The notes under the pieces were generated by a model that worked only from the letters and a program-made list of their open reading frames with translations, was not told the DNA's origin and ran no database searches. This document shows, one piece after another, positions 25,355 to 33,691 of a DNA stretch of 46,288 bases (within the stretch, counting starts at the first letter, position 1; each line of letters opens with the position of its first letter). The stretch spans positions 1-46,288 of the forward strand of contig JAFLRO010000012.1 of assembly GCA_022511425.1 (NCBI GenBank). Direction: 5' to 3'. The translations under genes and the position numbers were made by a program. Origin of the DNA: Acetatifactor sp. GTDB taxonomy: Bacteria; Bacillota; Clostridia; Lachnospirales; Lachnospiraceae.

Positions 25355-28024
25355 ATGTTAAAGAAATGGATTCGCAGGCAGCTGGATGTAGAGATAAGCC
25401 TGCGAGAGCGGTTGTTCAGATTGATAATGATGTTAGCTATAGCAGCCATGGGAGTTGCGATCATTGTAAACATCATTCAGAGGCAGACTCTTGTGGTGAT
25501 TGGAGCATTGTTACTTTTTCTGATACTGATGATTCTGGCTCTGTGGAGTTCGATAAAGTTTGGAAAATATGAGGTTCCTGCACTACTACTTTTGCTGCTT
25601 GCTAACGGCGTGGTCTTTCCCCTGATGTTTTTTCAAAGTGGCGGAGTGGAGGGAGGTACTCCTATCTGGTTCGTGTTGGGGATAGTGTTGACATTTCTCC
25701 TGTTCCGCGGGCGATTGATGGTGATTCTGGTGATATATAGCCTTATAACCACCTGTGTTACTTTTGTTATGGGTTATACCAATTCCCGGTGGATACTTCC
25801 CATGAACGGCAGAGGATTTGGATTATTTGATACTGTGGCCGCGGTATTCCTGGCATCCGTGGTAATCGGTCTGCTGATCAAGACTCAGAACGCGGTGTAC
25901 GAGCGGGAGGTGGAGGTAACCGAGCAGCAAAAGAAGGAGATTGAGGAGATCAGCCGCACCCAGAGCGCTTTCTTCGCAAACATGAGTCACGAGATCCGCA
26001 CACCCATCAACACCATCATAGGTTTGAACGAGTTGACACTGCGTGAAGAGATATCTGACGAAATCGCAGAGAACTCCATCAATATCCAAAATGCCAGCAA
26101 GATGCTGTTGGCGTTAATCAATGATATCTTAGATCTGTCAAAGCTGGAGTCCGGCAAAATGGAGATTGTGCCTACCCGGTATGAGACCGGTGCTATGTTC
26201 AGCGATTTGGTGAATATTATCTGGGTACGGGCTCATCAGAAGGAACTGGAATTTAAGATTGACATTTCTCCGGAAATTCCCTCCATGCTCTACGGGGATG
26301 AGATGCGGCTCAAACAGGTGATTACCAATATACTGACAAACGCTGTAAAATATACAGAGTATGGTTCCGTGACCCTGCGGGCAAAGGCGGATCGCATTTC
26401 AGCCAACGCTGTCCGTCTGCAGATTTCTGTGTCTGACACCGGCATGGGTATCAAAAAGGATGATATTGATAATCTCTTTGATTCCTTTAAGAGGTTTGAT
26501 GAAGAGAAAAACAGTAAGATTGAGGGCACAGGTCTCGGCATGTCCATCTCCAAGCAACTCATCGAGATGATGGGCGGCACGATTACTGTTGACAGTATTT
26601 ACACGAAGGGCTCCACATTCACCGTGACCGTAGAGCAGCAGATTATGGAGGAAAAACCTATCGGGCCTCTGGATCTGATGATAAAGAAAAAAATAGCCAA
26701 CCGTGAAAGATACAAGCAGAGCTTTGAGGCGCCCGATGCCAGGGTATTGATTGTGGACGATAACGAGATGAACCTGACTGTGGCCACGAAACTGCTCCGT
26801 AGTACAAAGGTGCAGATCGATACTGCCAAAAGTGGTGAGGAATGCCTGGAGAAGACGAAGGGAAGGTATTATCATGTGATTTTTATGGATCATATGATGC
26901 CTGTTATGGACGGCGTGGAGACCTTGAAGCGGTTGAGAAAACAGCCTGAGGGGCTCTGTCAGAATGTTCCGGTTATTGCCCTGACAGCAAACGCTATGTC
27001 GGGAGCTGAGGACATTTATCAGAACAGCGGGTTTCAGAGCTATCTGGCAAAGCCCATTAATGGGGCGCTGCTGGAAGCCACGTTGCTTAAATTTTTGCCT
27101 GCTGAACTGATCGAGTACAGCGGTAAGGAGGAAGAACAGTCAGAGGAAGTCATTCAGCAGGTGACAGGTACTCGGAAGAAGAAGGTGGCGGTAACTGCAG
27201 ACTGCGTCTGCGACCTTCCTGAGGAATGGATAGACCGTTACGAGATTGGAATTATGTATTATTATATCTACACTGCTCAGGGTAGATTTGCAGATGGAAA
27301 GGAGATCACAGCGGACAATTTGGTTCCCTATCTGCAGGGGGGCGGAACCTCTGTGCGCTCGGAGCATGCTTCCGTGGAGGAGTATGAGAATCTCTTTGCC
27401 AACACCCTGGATCGGGCGGAGCAGGTGATCCATATTACTATGGCCAGACACGCAACCTCCTGCTATGACACTGCGATGGAGGCAGCTAAAGGTTTTGACA
27501 ATGTGCATGTGGTGGACTCCGGTCATCTTTCCAGCGGTATGGGTATGCTGGTTCTATATGCCGCAAAGATGGCTCAGAACAATATGAGTATAGGGGAAAT
27601 TCTGGCGGGTATGGAAGATATGAAAGCGCGCATATCAACCAGCTTTATACTGTCCACTCCAGATGCCCTTTATCATAACGGCAAGATCGGCAGGAGTCTC
27701 ATGTTGGTCTGCAAGCTTTTTTCCCTGCATCCCGTGTTGTATATGAGCCAGAGTAAGATCAAACTTCAAACCTTTATCACCGGAAGTCCGGAGAAGGCTT
27801 ACCAGAAATACATCAGGATGCAGATGCATAAGCTCAGCCAGCTTGACGATAAGGTGTGCTTTGTGACCCATGCAGGCTGTTCTGTGAAAGAGCAGAATGA
27901 GTTTGTGAAGATAGTAAAGGAATACCAGCATTTCGAGCGCGTGTTCCTGCAGAAGGCATCCGCTACTATCATCAGTAACTGTGGACTGGGCACTATGGGG
28001 GTTTTGTGTCTGAGACAGTGGTAG
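25355..28024 (+). CDS. Membrane hybrid histidine kinase fused to a C-terminal DegV-like domain
   Basis: The 889-residue protein has six membrane segments (about 20-180), HisKA (FFANMSHEIRTPINT, His212), HATPase (TNAVKY, DTGMGI, GTGLGMS) and one receiver (ARVLIVDDNEMN; FMDHMMPVMDG, Asp512). From about residue 609 to the end it reads as a whole DegV/EDD-fold protein: VAVTADCVCDLPEEW, then FADGKEITADNL, TSVRSEHASVEEYENLF, ITMARHATSCYDTA, VHVVDSGHLSSGMGMLVL and a C-terminal VFLQKASATIISNCGLGTMGV. DegV proteins normally stand alone (about 280 residues) and bind fatty acids. Here the domain replaces the Hpt found in the neighbouring kinases. The family's usual fatty-acid-site SGTY is altered to TSCY. 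It may let lipid status control the kinase or receiver, or let phosphorylation control lipid binding; both are inference. Confidence 0.9.
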   Translation: MLKKWIRRQLDVEISLRERLFRLIMMLAIAAMGVAIIVNIIQRQTLVVIGALLLFLILMILALWSSIKFGKYEVPALLLLLLANGVVFPLMFFQSGGVEGGTPIWFVLGIVLTFLLFRGRLMVILVIYSLITTCVTFVMGYTNSRWILPMNGRGFGLFDTVAAVFLASVVIGLLIKTQNAVYEREVEVTEQQKKEIEEISRTQSAFFANMSHEIRTPINTIIGLNELTLREEISDEIAENSINIQNASKMLLALINDILDLSKLESGKMEIVPTRYETGAMFSDLVNIIWVRAHQKELEFKIDISPEIPSMLYGDEMRLKQVITNILTNAVKYTEYGSVTLRAKADRISANAVRLQISVSDTGMGIKKDDIDNLFDSFKRFDEEKNSKIEGTGLGMSISKQLIEMMGGTITVDSIYTKGSTFTVTVEQQIMEEKPIGPLDLMIKKKIANRERYKQSFEAPDARVLIVDDNEMNLTVATKLLRSTKVQIDTAKSGEECLEKTKGRYYHVIFMDHMMPVMDGVETLKRLRKQPEGLCQNVPVIALTANAMSGAEDIYQNSGFQSYLAKPINGALLEATLLKFLPAELIEYSGKEEEQSEEVIQQVTGTRKKKVAVTADCVCDLPEEWIDRYEIGIMYYYIYTAQGRFADGKEITADNLVPYLQGGGTSVRSEHASVEEYENLFANTLDRAEQVIHITMARHATSCYDTAMEAAKGFDNVHVVDSGHLSSGMGMLVLYAAKMAQNNMSIGEILAGMEDMKARISTSFILSTPDALYHNGKIGRSLMLVCKLFSLHPVLYMSQSKIKLQTFITGSPEKAYQKYIRMQMHKLSQLDDKVCFVTHAGCSVKEQNEFVKIVKEYQHFERVFLQKASATIISNCGLGTMGVLCLRQW

Positions 28025-28086
28025 CGGAAAGAAAATAAGGGGGAGGCTGTCACGGGCCAGGTCAAGTTGTAAAAAGAGGAATGATT

Positions 28087-28116
28087 GTACTGCAGATGAA
28101 GGTACTGCAGACGAAC
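28087..28116 (+). repeat. Tandem 15-bp direct repeat
   Basis: GTACTGCAGATGAAG (28087-28101) and GTACTGCAGACGAAC (28102-28116) differ at two positions. They lie 13 bp upstream of the sigma-D-like promoter and could be an activator site or a slippage product. Confidence 0.5.
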
Positions 28117-28128
28117 TTAATTCAGGTG

Positions 28129-28156
28129 TAAATATTTTCCTGCCCTCAGCCGAAAT
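28129..28156 (+). promoter_or_regulatory. Sigma-D (sigma-28)-like promoter
   Basis: TAAA (28129-28132), 16-nt spacer, GCCGAAAT (28149-28156), one mismatch from the flagellar sigma-D -10 consensus GCCGATAT. It is about 65 nt before the start at 28221. No sigma-A promoter of similar quality was seen in this gap. Confidence 0.5.
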
Positions 28157-28220
28157 ATATACAGAAGAAGGCTGTAAATGGAATTACACTTTAAAAAAGA
28201 AAGCAATGGAGGGCAAGAGC

Positions 28221-28964
28221 ATGGACAAGATTGGAAGTTATGGAATCTACAACAACAATTACTATGACAGCGCTAAGACAGCAAAAACAGGAACTGCCGC
28301 TGCCAGTGAATCAAAGAACACAAAGGGCACCCAGCAGAAAAAGGTGGAACTTAGCGACGATGCATTGAAGCTGTTGAAGGAGTTGAAGAAGACCTACAAA
28401 AACACAGATTTTATTGTAGCTGACTATGAGACGGACGAGGAGGCAGCTTCTTACCTGTCAAGAGGAACATCTAAGTACAGCGTGCTGATCACTCCCGATG
28501 AGCTGGAAAAAATGGCAGCTGATGAGAGTGTGAAAAATGAAAATCTGAAGATACTTGATAATGCCTTCTCAAAGCTGGATGAGATGAAAGAGCAGTTGGG
28601 CGAGAAAGGCCAGGATATTTCCAGACTGGGTATCTCTATTGGAGACGACGGCGAAGTTTCCTTTTTTGCAGAGCTGGAGAAGTCCAGCGAAAAACAGCGT
28701 GAGCGCATTGAAGAGAAGCGCGAAGAAAACCGTGAAAGCAACCGGGAAGAGAAGAAAAAGGCTGTTGAAGAAAAGGCCAAAGAATTACAGGATGCCCTCA
28801 GGGGACGAGGCTCTGCGCCCATGCCCGGCAAAGGACCATTAAAACACACTACCGTCTTTGCATCCTCTGTGGAGGAGTTGGCAGAGAAGATTGGTCAGGT
28901 GGATTGGAATCAGATTTCAGATGATATCACTCCCAGTGGCCATCGTTATGATTTTACCGTATAG
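28221..28964 (+). CDS. DUF6033-like coiled-coil protein
   Basis: The 247-residue protein starts with a Tyr/Asn-rich segment (MDKIGSYGIYNNNYYD), then a Ser/Thr/Ala-rich linker. Next comes an alpha/beta domain (VELSDDALKLLKELKKTY; YSVLITPDELEKMAAD) and a strongly charged coiled coil (about 150-195, Glu/Arg/Lys repeats). The tail is Pro/Gly-rich. It resembles DUF6033 proteins of Lachnospiraceae, whose function is unknown. No signal peptide is seen. ATG 28206 is in frame, but GGAGG lies between it and ATG 28221, which fixes the start. The sigma-D-like promoter suggests expression with motility genes. Confidence 0.7.
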   Translation: MDKIGSYGIYNNNYYDSAKTAKTGTAAASESKNTKGTQQKKVELSDDALKLLKELKKTYKNTDFIVADYETDEEAASYLSRGTSKYSVLITPDELEKMAADESVKNENLKILDNAFSKLDEMKEQLGEKGQDISRLGISIGDDGEVSFFAELEKSSEKQRERIEEKREENRESNREEKKKAVEEKAKELQDALRGRGSAPMPGKGPLKHTTVFASSVEELAEKIGQVDWNQISDDITPSGHRYDFTV

Positions 28965-28998
28965 GCTGCGGTATGGGCTTGGAGGTTATTGTTTTACT

Positions 28999-29634
28999 AT
29001 GAAAAAACTGACAGGTATTCTTTTGGCTGCAATGATGCTTTTTGGCCTTGTAGCCTGTGGCGGCGAAAAAACAGAGAACTCCAACGGTTCCGGTTCTCAA
29101 GATGTTCAGGAAAACAGCGGAGGGACTACAGAGATTTCAGGACTGCATCATGTGGAAATCACGATACAGGATTTTGGCACGATTTCTGTGGAACTGGACG
29201 CGGATACAGCGCCCATAACTGTTGCTAATTTCCTGAAACTGGCGGAGGAAGGTTTTTACGATGGACTTACTTTCCACCGGATCATGAGCGGATTTATGAT
29301 TCAGGGGGGCGACCCGCAGGGTGACGGCTTTGGCGGTTCTGACGAGAATATTATAGGCGAATTTGCCGTAAACGGTATAGAGAATAACTTAAGTCATACC
29401 AGAGGAGCTATTTCCATGGCGAGAGCTAAAGCTTACAACAGCGCAAGTTCCCAGTTTTTCATTGTACATGAGGACAGCCTCTTCCTGGACGGTCAGTATG
29501 CCTGCTTTGGCTATGTGACCGATGGTATTGAGGTAGTGGATGCCATCTGCGATGCAGTGACCCCCATAGATGACAATGGCACTGTGTTAGCAGCGGATCA
29601 GCCTGTAATTGAAAGCGTAAAAGTGATTGACTGA
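28999..29634 (+). CDS. Cyclophilin-type peptidyl-prolyl cis-trans isomerase lipoprotein
   Basis: The 211-residue protein has a lipoprotein signal peptide with lipobox LVAC (Cys20), a Gly/Ser/Asn-rich linker, then a cyclophilin domain (about 45-211). Key cyclophilin blocks are present: FLKLAEEGFYDGLTFHRIMSG (in parts), MIQGGDPQGDGFGGS, ISMARAKAYNSASSQFFIV, LDGQYACFGYV. It should catalyse proline isomerisation of exported proteins on the outer face of the membrane. Upstream in-frame starts to 28858 are rejected, since they overlap the preceding gene and would hide the signal peptide. GGAGG lies 13 nt before the ATG, a long spacing. Confidence 0.92.
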   Translation: MKKLTGILLAAMMLFGLVACGGEKTENSNGSGSQDVQENSGGTTEISGLHHVEITIQDFGTISVELDADTAPITVANFLKLAEEGFYDGLTFHRIMSGFMIQGGDPQGDGFGGSDENIIGEFAVNGIENNLSHTRGAISMARAKAYNSASSQFFIVHEDSLFLDGQYACFGYVTDGIEVVDAICDAVTPIDDNGTVLAADQPVIESVKVID

Positions 29635-29706
29635 TTATTTATTTACTGAATTGATATGGCCTGAATTGATCTCGCTTGTATTGATATCGACTATATTCAT
29701 CATGGA

Positions 29707-29738
29707 AAAGGCGCTCTGCATTATGCAGGGCGCCTTCT
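29707..29738. terminator. Bidirectional terminator between convergent genes
   Basis: AAGGCGCTCTGCAT pairs with ATGCAGGGCGCCTT with one mismatch and almost no loop. The minus strand runs into TTTTCC, the plus strand into CTTCTTAT. It separates the cyclophilin gene from the PocR kinase gene. Confidence 0.75.
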
Positions 29739-29823
29739 TATGATTATGATGGTGCGACCGATGGGGTGCAGCTCCGTGACCCCACATTCTGAAAATGCAC
29801 TAATATGTAAGCCGGCTCAAATG

Positions 29824-32529
29824 TCAGTTCAACAGAACTTCCCATTCCTTAATAATTTCCTCGCAGGCATCTACATCCACCGAGTCCGATGCCTCCTTGA
29901 GACGGGAGAACAGCTCCGCTTGCACGTCGTCATAGGAGTACCCCTTCAGTTTTGTGATCACCTCTTCCATTTGGTCCATATCCAAATCTTCCATTGCTGC
30001 CCGCATATTCGCGAAACAGCTGTTCAGCTCGTCAATAGTAGCGGATTCCTTGGCAATTTCTTCTTCTTCCTCTTCAGCACAGAAGGGCTTCAATAGGTTA
30101 AGATAGTCGAGGTATTGCTCAAGCATATCATCGGTATTGCTGCGGATATAGAAAGTGTCTCTGGCGTTTCCTGCCTTCTCAAGCTCAGCAGCCTTGTCCG
30201 CCAAGGAGTTGGCACCAATCTGACGGGAAGCGCTCTTCAGTGCATGCACCTCTATGGTATATGCCGGCCAGTTTCCCGTCTCTTCCAGTACCTTGATCTG
30301 AGAGGCTTTCTTTTCGATCAGGTTATAGTAATCCTTCAGGATGGTAAAGAATAGCTGCTCACTTCCCAGCAATTTAACTGCGCCGTTTACATCCAGGTCT
30401 GCAATCTCCAGTTCGATGGGAGCATCATTTCTAATGACTACAGTGGCAGTAGCAGCCTTTTGAATCTTTTCAATCGGCAGCCATTGTTTCACAGCGGCAA
30501 TCAATCGCCGCAGTTCAATAGGTTTTGCCACAAAATCGTTCATTCCTTCCTGACAGAACATCTCTCTGGTACCGTCCACGGCATTGGCAGTCAGTGCAAT
30601 GATGGGAACATCGTGATATTCGGGATGAAAGCGGCGGATCAGGTGTGTGGTCTCCACACCGTCCAGCTCAGGCATCATGTGATCCATAAATATGATGTCA
30701 TAATGCTTTTCCTCAATTTTTTCAAGGGCCAGCTTACCACTGATAGCAGTGTCTATCTGCATTTTTAACGGTTCCAGCAGACCCTCTGCCACAGTCAGGT
30801 TGATGGCGCTGTCATCTACAATAAGAATATTTGCATCAGGAGCGATAAATTCCTTGTCCAGCCGCTCCATTTCGCTGCCCTCGTAATGCAGCTCCTGGCC
30901 ATTGAGGATTGAGGCAACATTCAGGATGAATACAGGTTTCTTCAGCACTAGCAAGTTAGGAAGATCGTGACTTACCGCATCACTGAACTTGATCAGCAGT
31001 ACGGCGGTCATCTGAGGATGATTTCGAACAAACTCCTCGATGGGATCGCTAAACATAGGGTTTTCCACAAAGAGGAACACGGCTTTTTTGTCTACGGGAA
31101 GATCCTTTACGTCACTGACTGTGCGAATTCTGGTATATGCAACGCCCAGTTTCTTTACATCCGCTTCCAAATGATCCCGCACATAGTCATTGGAGATCAG
31201 CGCTGCCACAAGAATATCCTCAGGATCCTCCACAGTGACGATGGGAGTGTCGTCCATAATCTCCTGGGGAATGGTGAAAGAGAAAGTACTTCCCTTGTTG
31301 TATTCGCTTTCTACCTTGATGCTGCCGTTCATCAGAGTAACCAGCTGTTTGGAGATAGCAAGCCCCAGACCTGTGCCCTCTATATTGCGATTACGCTTGC
31401 TGTCCACCTGCTGGAAGGACTGGAATAGCTTGTCCATATCCTCCTCTTTGATACCGATACCTGTGTCCTGAATGGCAACATGAAGATTAATATTACGGTC
31501 GTCAATGGGTTCATGATTCACAGACAGAACAATACGGCCATGACTCGTAAACTTGGTCGCATTGTTTGCCAAATTCAGCACCACCTGCTTAATTCTGATG
31601 TTATCTCCCTGAAGCTTGTTAGGCAGAGAGGGAGAGACATCCAGAATCAATTCCACATCCTTGTCTTCCAATCGAGTTACCACGATGCTGGCCACATCAT
31701 TGATCAGGGACATAGGCTCATAATCGACCTCGTTTATATCCATCTTACCGGATTCTATCTTAGAGAAGTCAAGGATATCGTTGATAATGGTCAACAGGGA
31801 CTTGCCGGCTGACTTGATTTGGGTGATGTATCCCCTCGCCGAAGGAGGGAGATCCTCCCGCAGAGCCATCTCCGCCATACCGATCACGGCATTCATGGGT
31901 GTCCTTATCTCATGGCTCATATTTGCCAGGAAATCCGATTTCATGCCGGCAGCACGTTTCAGTTCCTCGTTGGCATGGTGCATGAGGTAGCTGCTGTACG
32001 CCAGATTTGACAGTACATTTGCGATAGTGAACAGGGATTCTGCCGCATGATTCAAGTGCTGCTGATCTACGATAGTTACTTTCTCGGCGGCTGCCAGATA
32101 CTCGTCGGGGTCTACGCCAATCTCATTGGCTACCTGTCTGATTTGTTCCGGCTCTACATGGCTGGTCAATACTTGGCCGCCGATAAAGCAGCCCACCATC
32201 TTGCCATTTGCCATAATGGGAGCAGCAAAGTCCAGTAATCCTGCGTGGCAGGGATAGACAACAGATTTCCCTTCTTTCAACGCCAGCTTAGCGCCCATGC
32301 GATCATATAATTCACAGCGGGAACAGCCCACCTCAGAAGTTCTGGTATAGCGCATGCAGAAATCTGTAAAATTGGAACCCTCTGTCACAGCGACACCGTT
32401 TACATCCGTAGTCAGGGCTGCTGCTCCTGTCATGGTGGAAAAGGCGTCCTGAATTTTTTGCAGGGTATCCACGTCTATCAGTTCTGTAAGGCTTAAGTCA
32501 TATTCCGTAAGGTTGGTCGGTTGTTCCAT
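29824..32529 (-). CDS. Cytoplasmic hybrid histidine kinase: PocR - HisKA - HATPase - pseudo-REC - REC - Hpt
   Basis: The 901-residue protein has no membrane segment. Residues about 18-175 are a PocR ligand-binding domain with its conserved cysteines (GCSRCELYDR; VYPCHAGLLDFAAPI; VGCFIGGQVL). The HisKA box ANMSHEIRTPMNA has His206. HATPase motifs are NNATKF, DTGIGI, GTGLGLA. A receiver-like region without an acceptor Asp follows, then a true receiver (ILIVDDSAIN; FMDHMMPELDG, Asp616) and Hpt (VHALKSASRQIGA, His762). PocR domains bind small molecules such as diols or aromatics in the few studied cases; the cysteine cluster could also bind a metal. It lies 4 nt after the response regulator gene, in one operon. 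Layout and sequence are close to the kinase at 22547, pointing to duplication with swapped sensor. Confidence 0.92.
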   Translation of the reverse strand: MEQPTNLTEYDLSLTELIDVDTLQKIQDAFSTMTGAAALTTDVNGVAVTEGSNFTDFCMRYTRTSEVGCSRCELYDRMGAKLALKEGKSVVYPCHAGLLDFAAPIMANGKMVGCFIGGQVLTSHVEPEQIRQVANEIGVDPDEYLAAAEKVTIVDQQHLNHAAESLFTIANVLSNLAYSSYLMHHANEELKRAAGMKSDFLANMSHEIRTPMNAVIGMAEMALREDLPPSARGYITQIKSAGKSLLTIINDILDFSKIESGKMDINEVDYEPMSLINDVASIVVTRLEDKDVELILDVSPSLPNKLQGDNIRIKQVVLNLANNATKFTSHGRIVLSVNHEPIDDRNINLHVAIQDTGIGIKEEDMDKLFQSFQQVDSKRNRNIEGTGLGLAISKQLVTLMNGSIKVESEYNKGSTFSFTIPQEIMDDTPIVTVEDPEDILVAALISNDYVRDHLEADVKKLGVAYTRIRTVSDVKDLPVDKKAVFLFVENPMFSDPIEEFVRNHPQMTAVLLIKFSDAVSHDLPNLLVLKKPVFILNVASILNGQELHYEGSEMERLDKEFIAPDANILIVDDSAINLTVAEGLLEPLKMQIDTAISGKLALEKIEEKHYDIIFMDHMMPELDGVETTHLIRRFHPEYHDVPIIALTANAVDGTREMFCQEGMNDFVAKPIELRRLIAAVKQWLPIEKIQKAATATVVIRNDAPIELEIADLDVNGAVKLLGSEQLFFTILKDYYNLIEKKASQIKVLEETGNWPAYTIEVHALKSASRQIGANSLADKAAELEKAGNARDTFYIRSNTDDMLEQYLDYLNLLKPFCAEEEEEEIAKESATIDELNSCFANMRAAMEDLDMDQMEEVITKLKGYSYDDVQAELFSRLKEASDSVDVDACEEIIKEWEVLLN

Positions 32530-32533
32530 AAGT

Positions 32534-33406
32534 TCAGCCCTCCAATATTTTTGAGATGGTTTCCATCAATCGTTCGCGGTCGATGGGTTTTAACAGATAG
32601 CCCTGGGGCTGCAGGACAAGGGCTTTCTGTATCTTTTCTTTTTCTGTGACGCCTGTCAGGAAGATGACCGGCACATTCTTAGTACTCTGATTTGCCCGGA
32701 TTTTAGTCAGAACATCAGGCCCCTTTTCCTCCGGCATCTCATAATCCAGCAGAATCAAATCTGTATGCTTGCTCTCCAGGAATTTCATGGCAACTTTGCC
32801 GTTTACGGCAGTGGCTACGTCGTATTTATAGTGCAGCTGCTCCTTCATCATCTTCAACATTCTGGGATCATCGTCAACTATGAGGATGTGTTTGCGACTA
32901 GAGGAGGCCGTGCCGGTTATCATTGCCAAAATATCGGATGTTGACTGCCCTGCGGCTGCGGCTCCACCATTGGCAACAGGGCTGCTTGCAGGAGTGGAAG
33001 CAGATGGCTTATCCAAGTCAGGTGTACTCGCGACGTTGTGCATATCCAGATAAGCTTTAATCTTTGACTGAATGCCGTCGATGGTCAGAGGCTTCACCAT
33101 AACCAAGTCTGCCACATTGACAGCGGCACGCTCGAAGTCCGTAACATCGGTCTGGGCACCAAATAAACCAAAGTACACCCGGAATTTAATCAGCTGGTAC
33201 TTTAAGGAAATCATCTTGTTAAAATCTTCCCGGGATTCATTGTACATGCAATACAAAAACATGTGAGGCTGAAAATACTTAACATGCCTCAGTATATCGT
33301 CATGCCATAAAGAAGTGGTCATGATTTCGAAATTTTCATTCATCCGCAGAAAAAATTCATCAATGATTGAACTGGCTTTTCCTGCAATCAATATCTTGTA
33401 TTTCAT
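32534..33406 (-). CDS. Tandem-receiver response regulator (pseudo-REC plus REC)
   Basis: The 290-residue protein has two receiver folds. The first (about 1-125) lacks an acceptor Asp: the position reads MFLYCMYNES. The second (about 170-290) is complete, with ILIVDDDPRM, Asp221 in LILLDYEMPEEKG and the switch residues FLTGV and LKPID. A Ser/Thr/Pro/Ala-rich linker joins them. There is no DNA-binding or enzyme domain, so it must work by protein contact or as a phosphate relay. It is the first gene of the operon with the PocR kinase. GGGAGG precedes the start; a short hairpin (ACATCC/GGATGT, 33421-33436) lies just upstream of that site. Confidence 0.88.
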   Translation of the reverse strand: MKYKILIAGKASSIIDEFFLRMNENFEIMTTSLWHDDILRHVKYFQPHMFLYCMYNESREDFNKMISLKYQLIKFRVYFGLFGAQTDVTDFERAAVNVADLVMVKPLTIDGIQSKIKAYLDMHNVASTPDLDKPSASTPASSPVANGGAAAAGQSTSDILAMITGTASSSRKHILIVDDDPRMLKMMKEQLHYKYDVATAVNGKVAMKFLESKHTDLILLDYEMPEEKGPDVLTKIRANQSTKNVPVIFLTGVTEKEKIQKALVLQPQGYLLKPIDRERLMETISKILEG

Positions 33407-33691
33407 CTAAGCCTCCCTTCACATCCACGAGGATGTTACATGTATAATCCAATTATATCTGATTTCCAACAAAAATGCACTATATTTTTTCCGCTGGTTC
33501 AGCCAGTACGGGGAGTGTTAATATCAACTTGCACAACAAATATATATTAATCCATGCGCAACTTACACAAATATCAGAAAAAACTTATAATTAACTAACA
33601 TTTCTCAGATTAATCTGCTAAAATAAGGATATAGTAATTGATATGTAATTAATTTGAAACTGTACAAAGATTCAAGAAAGGAAGGTGGCTT
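33407..33691. promoter_or_regulatory. Divergent intergenic region with repeats
   Basis: This 285-bp gap serves the receiver/PocR kinase operon (minus) and the CarD gene (plus). It holds two imperfect direct repeats, CAACTTGCACAACAAATAT (33525-33543) and CAACTTACACAAATAT (33559-33574), and a perfect palindrome CAGATTAATCTG (33606-33617). TATAAT occurs on the minus strand near 33453 and TAAAAT on the plus strand near 33619, both without a good -35. Regulation by a DNA-binding protein is likely; none is identified. Confidence 0.4.

Noticed and set aside
28858..28998. Longer N-terminus of the cyclophilin lipoprotein
   Set aside because: It would overlap the preceding gene and place the lipoprotein signal peptide internally.
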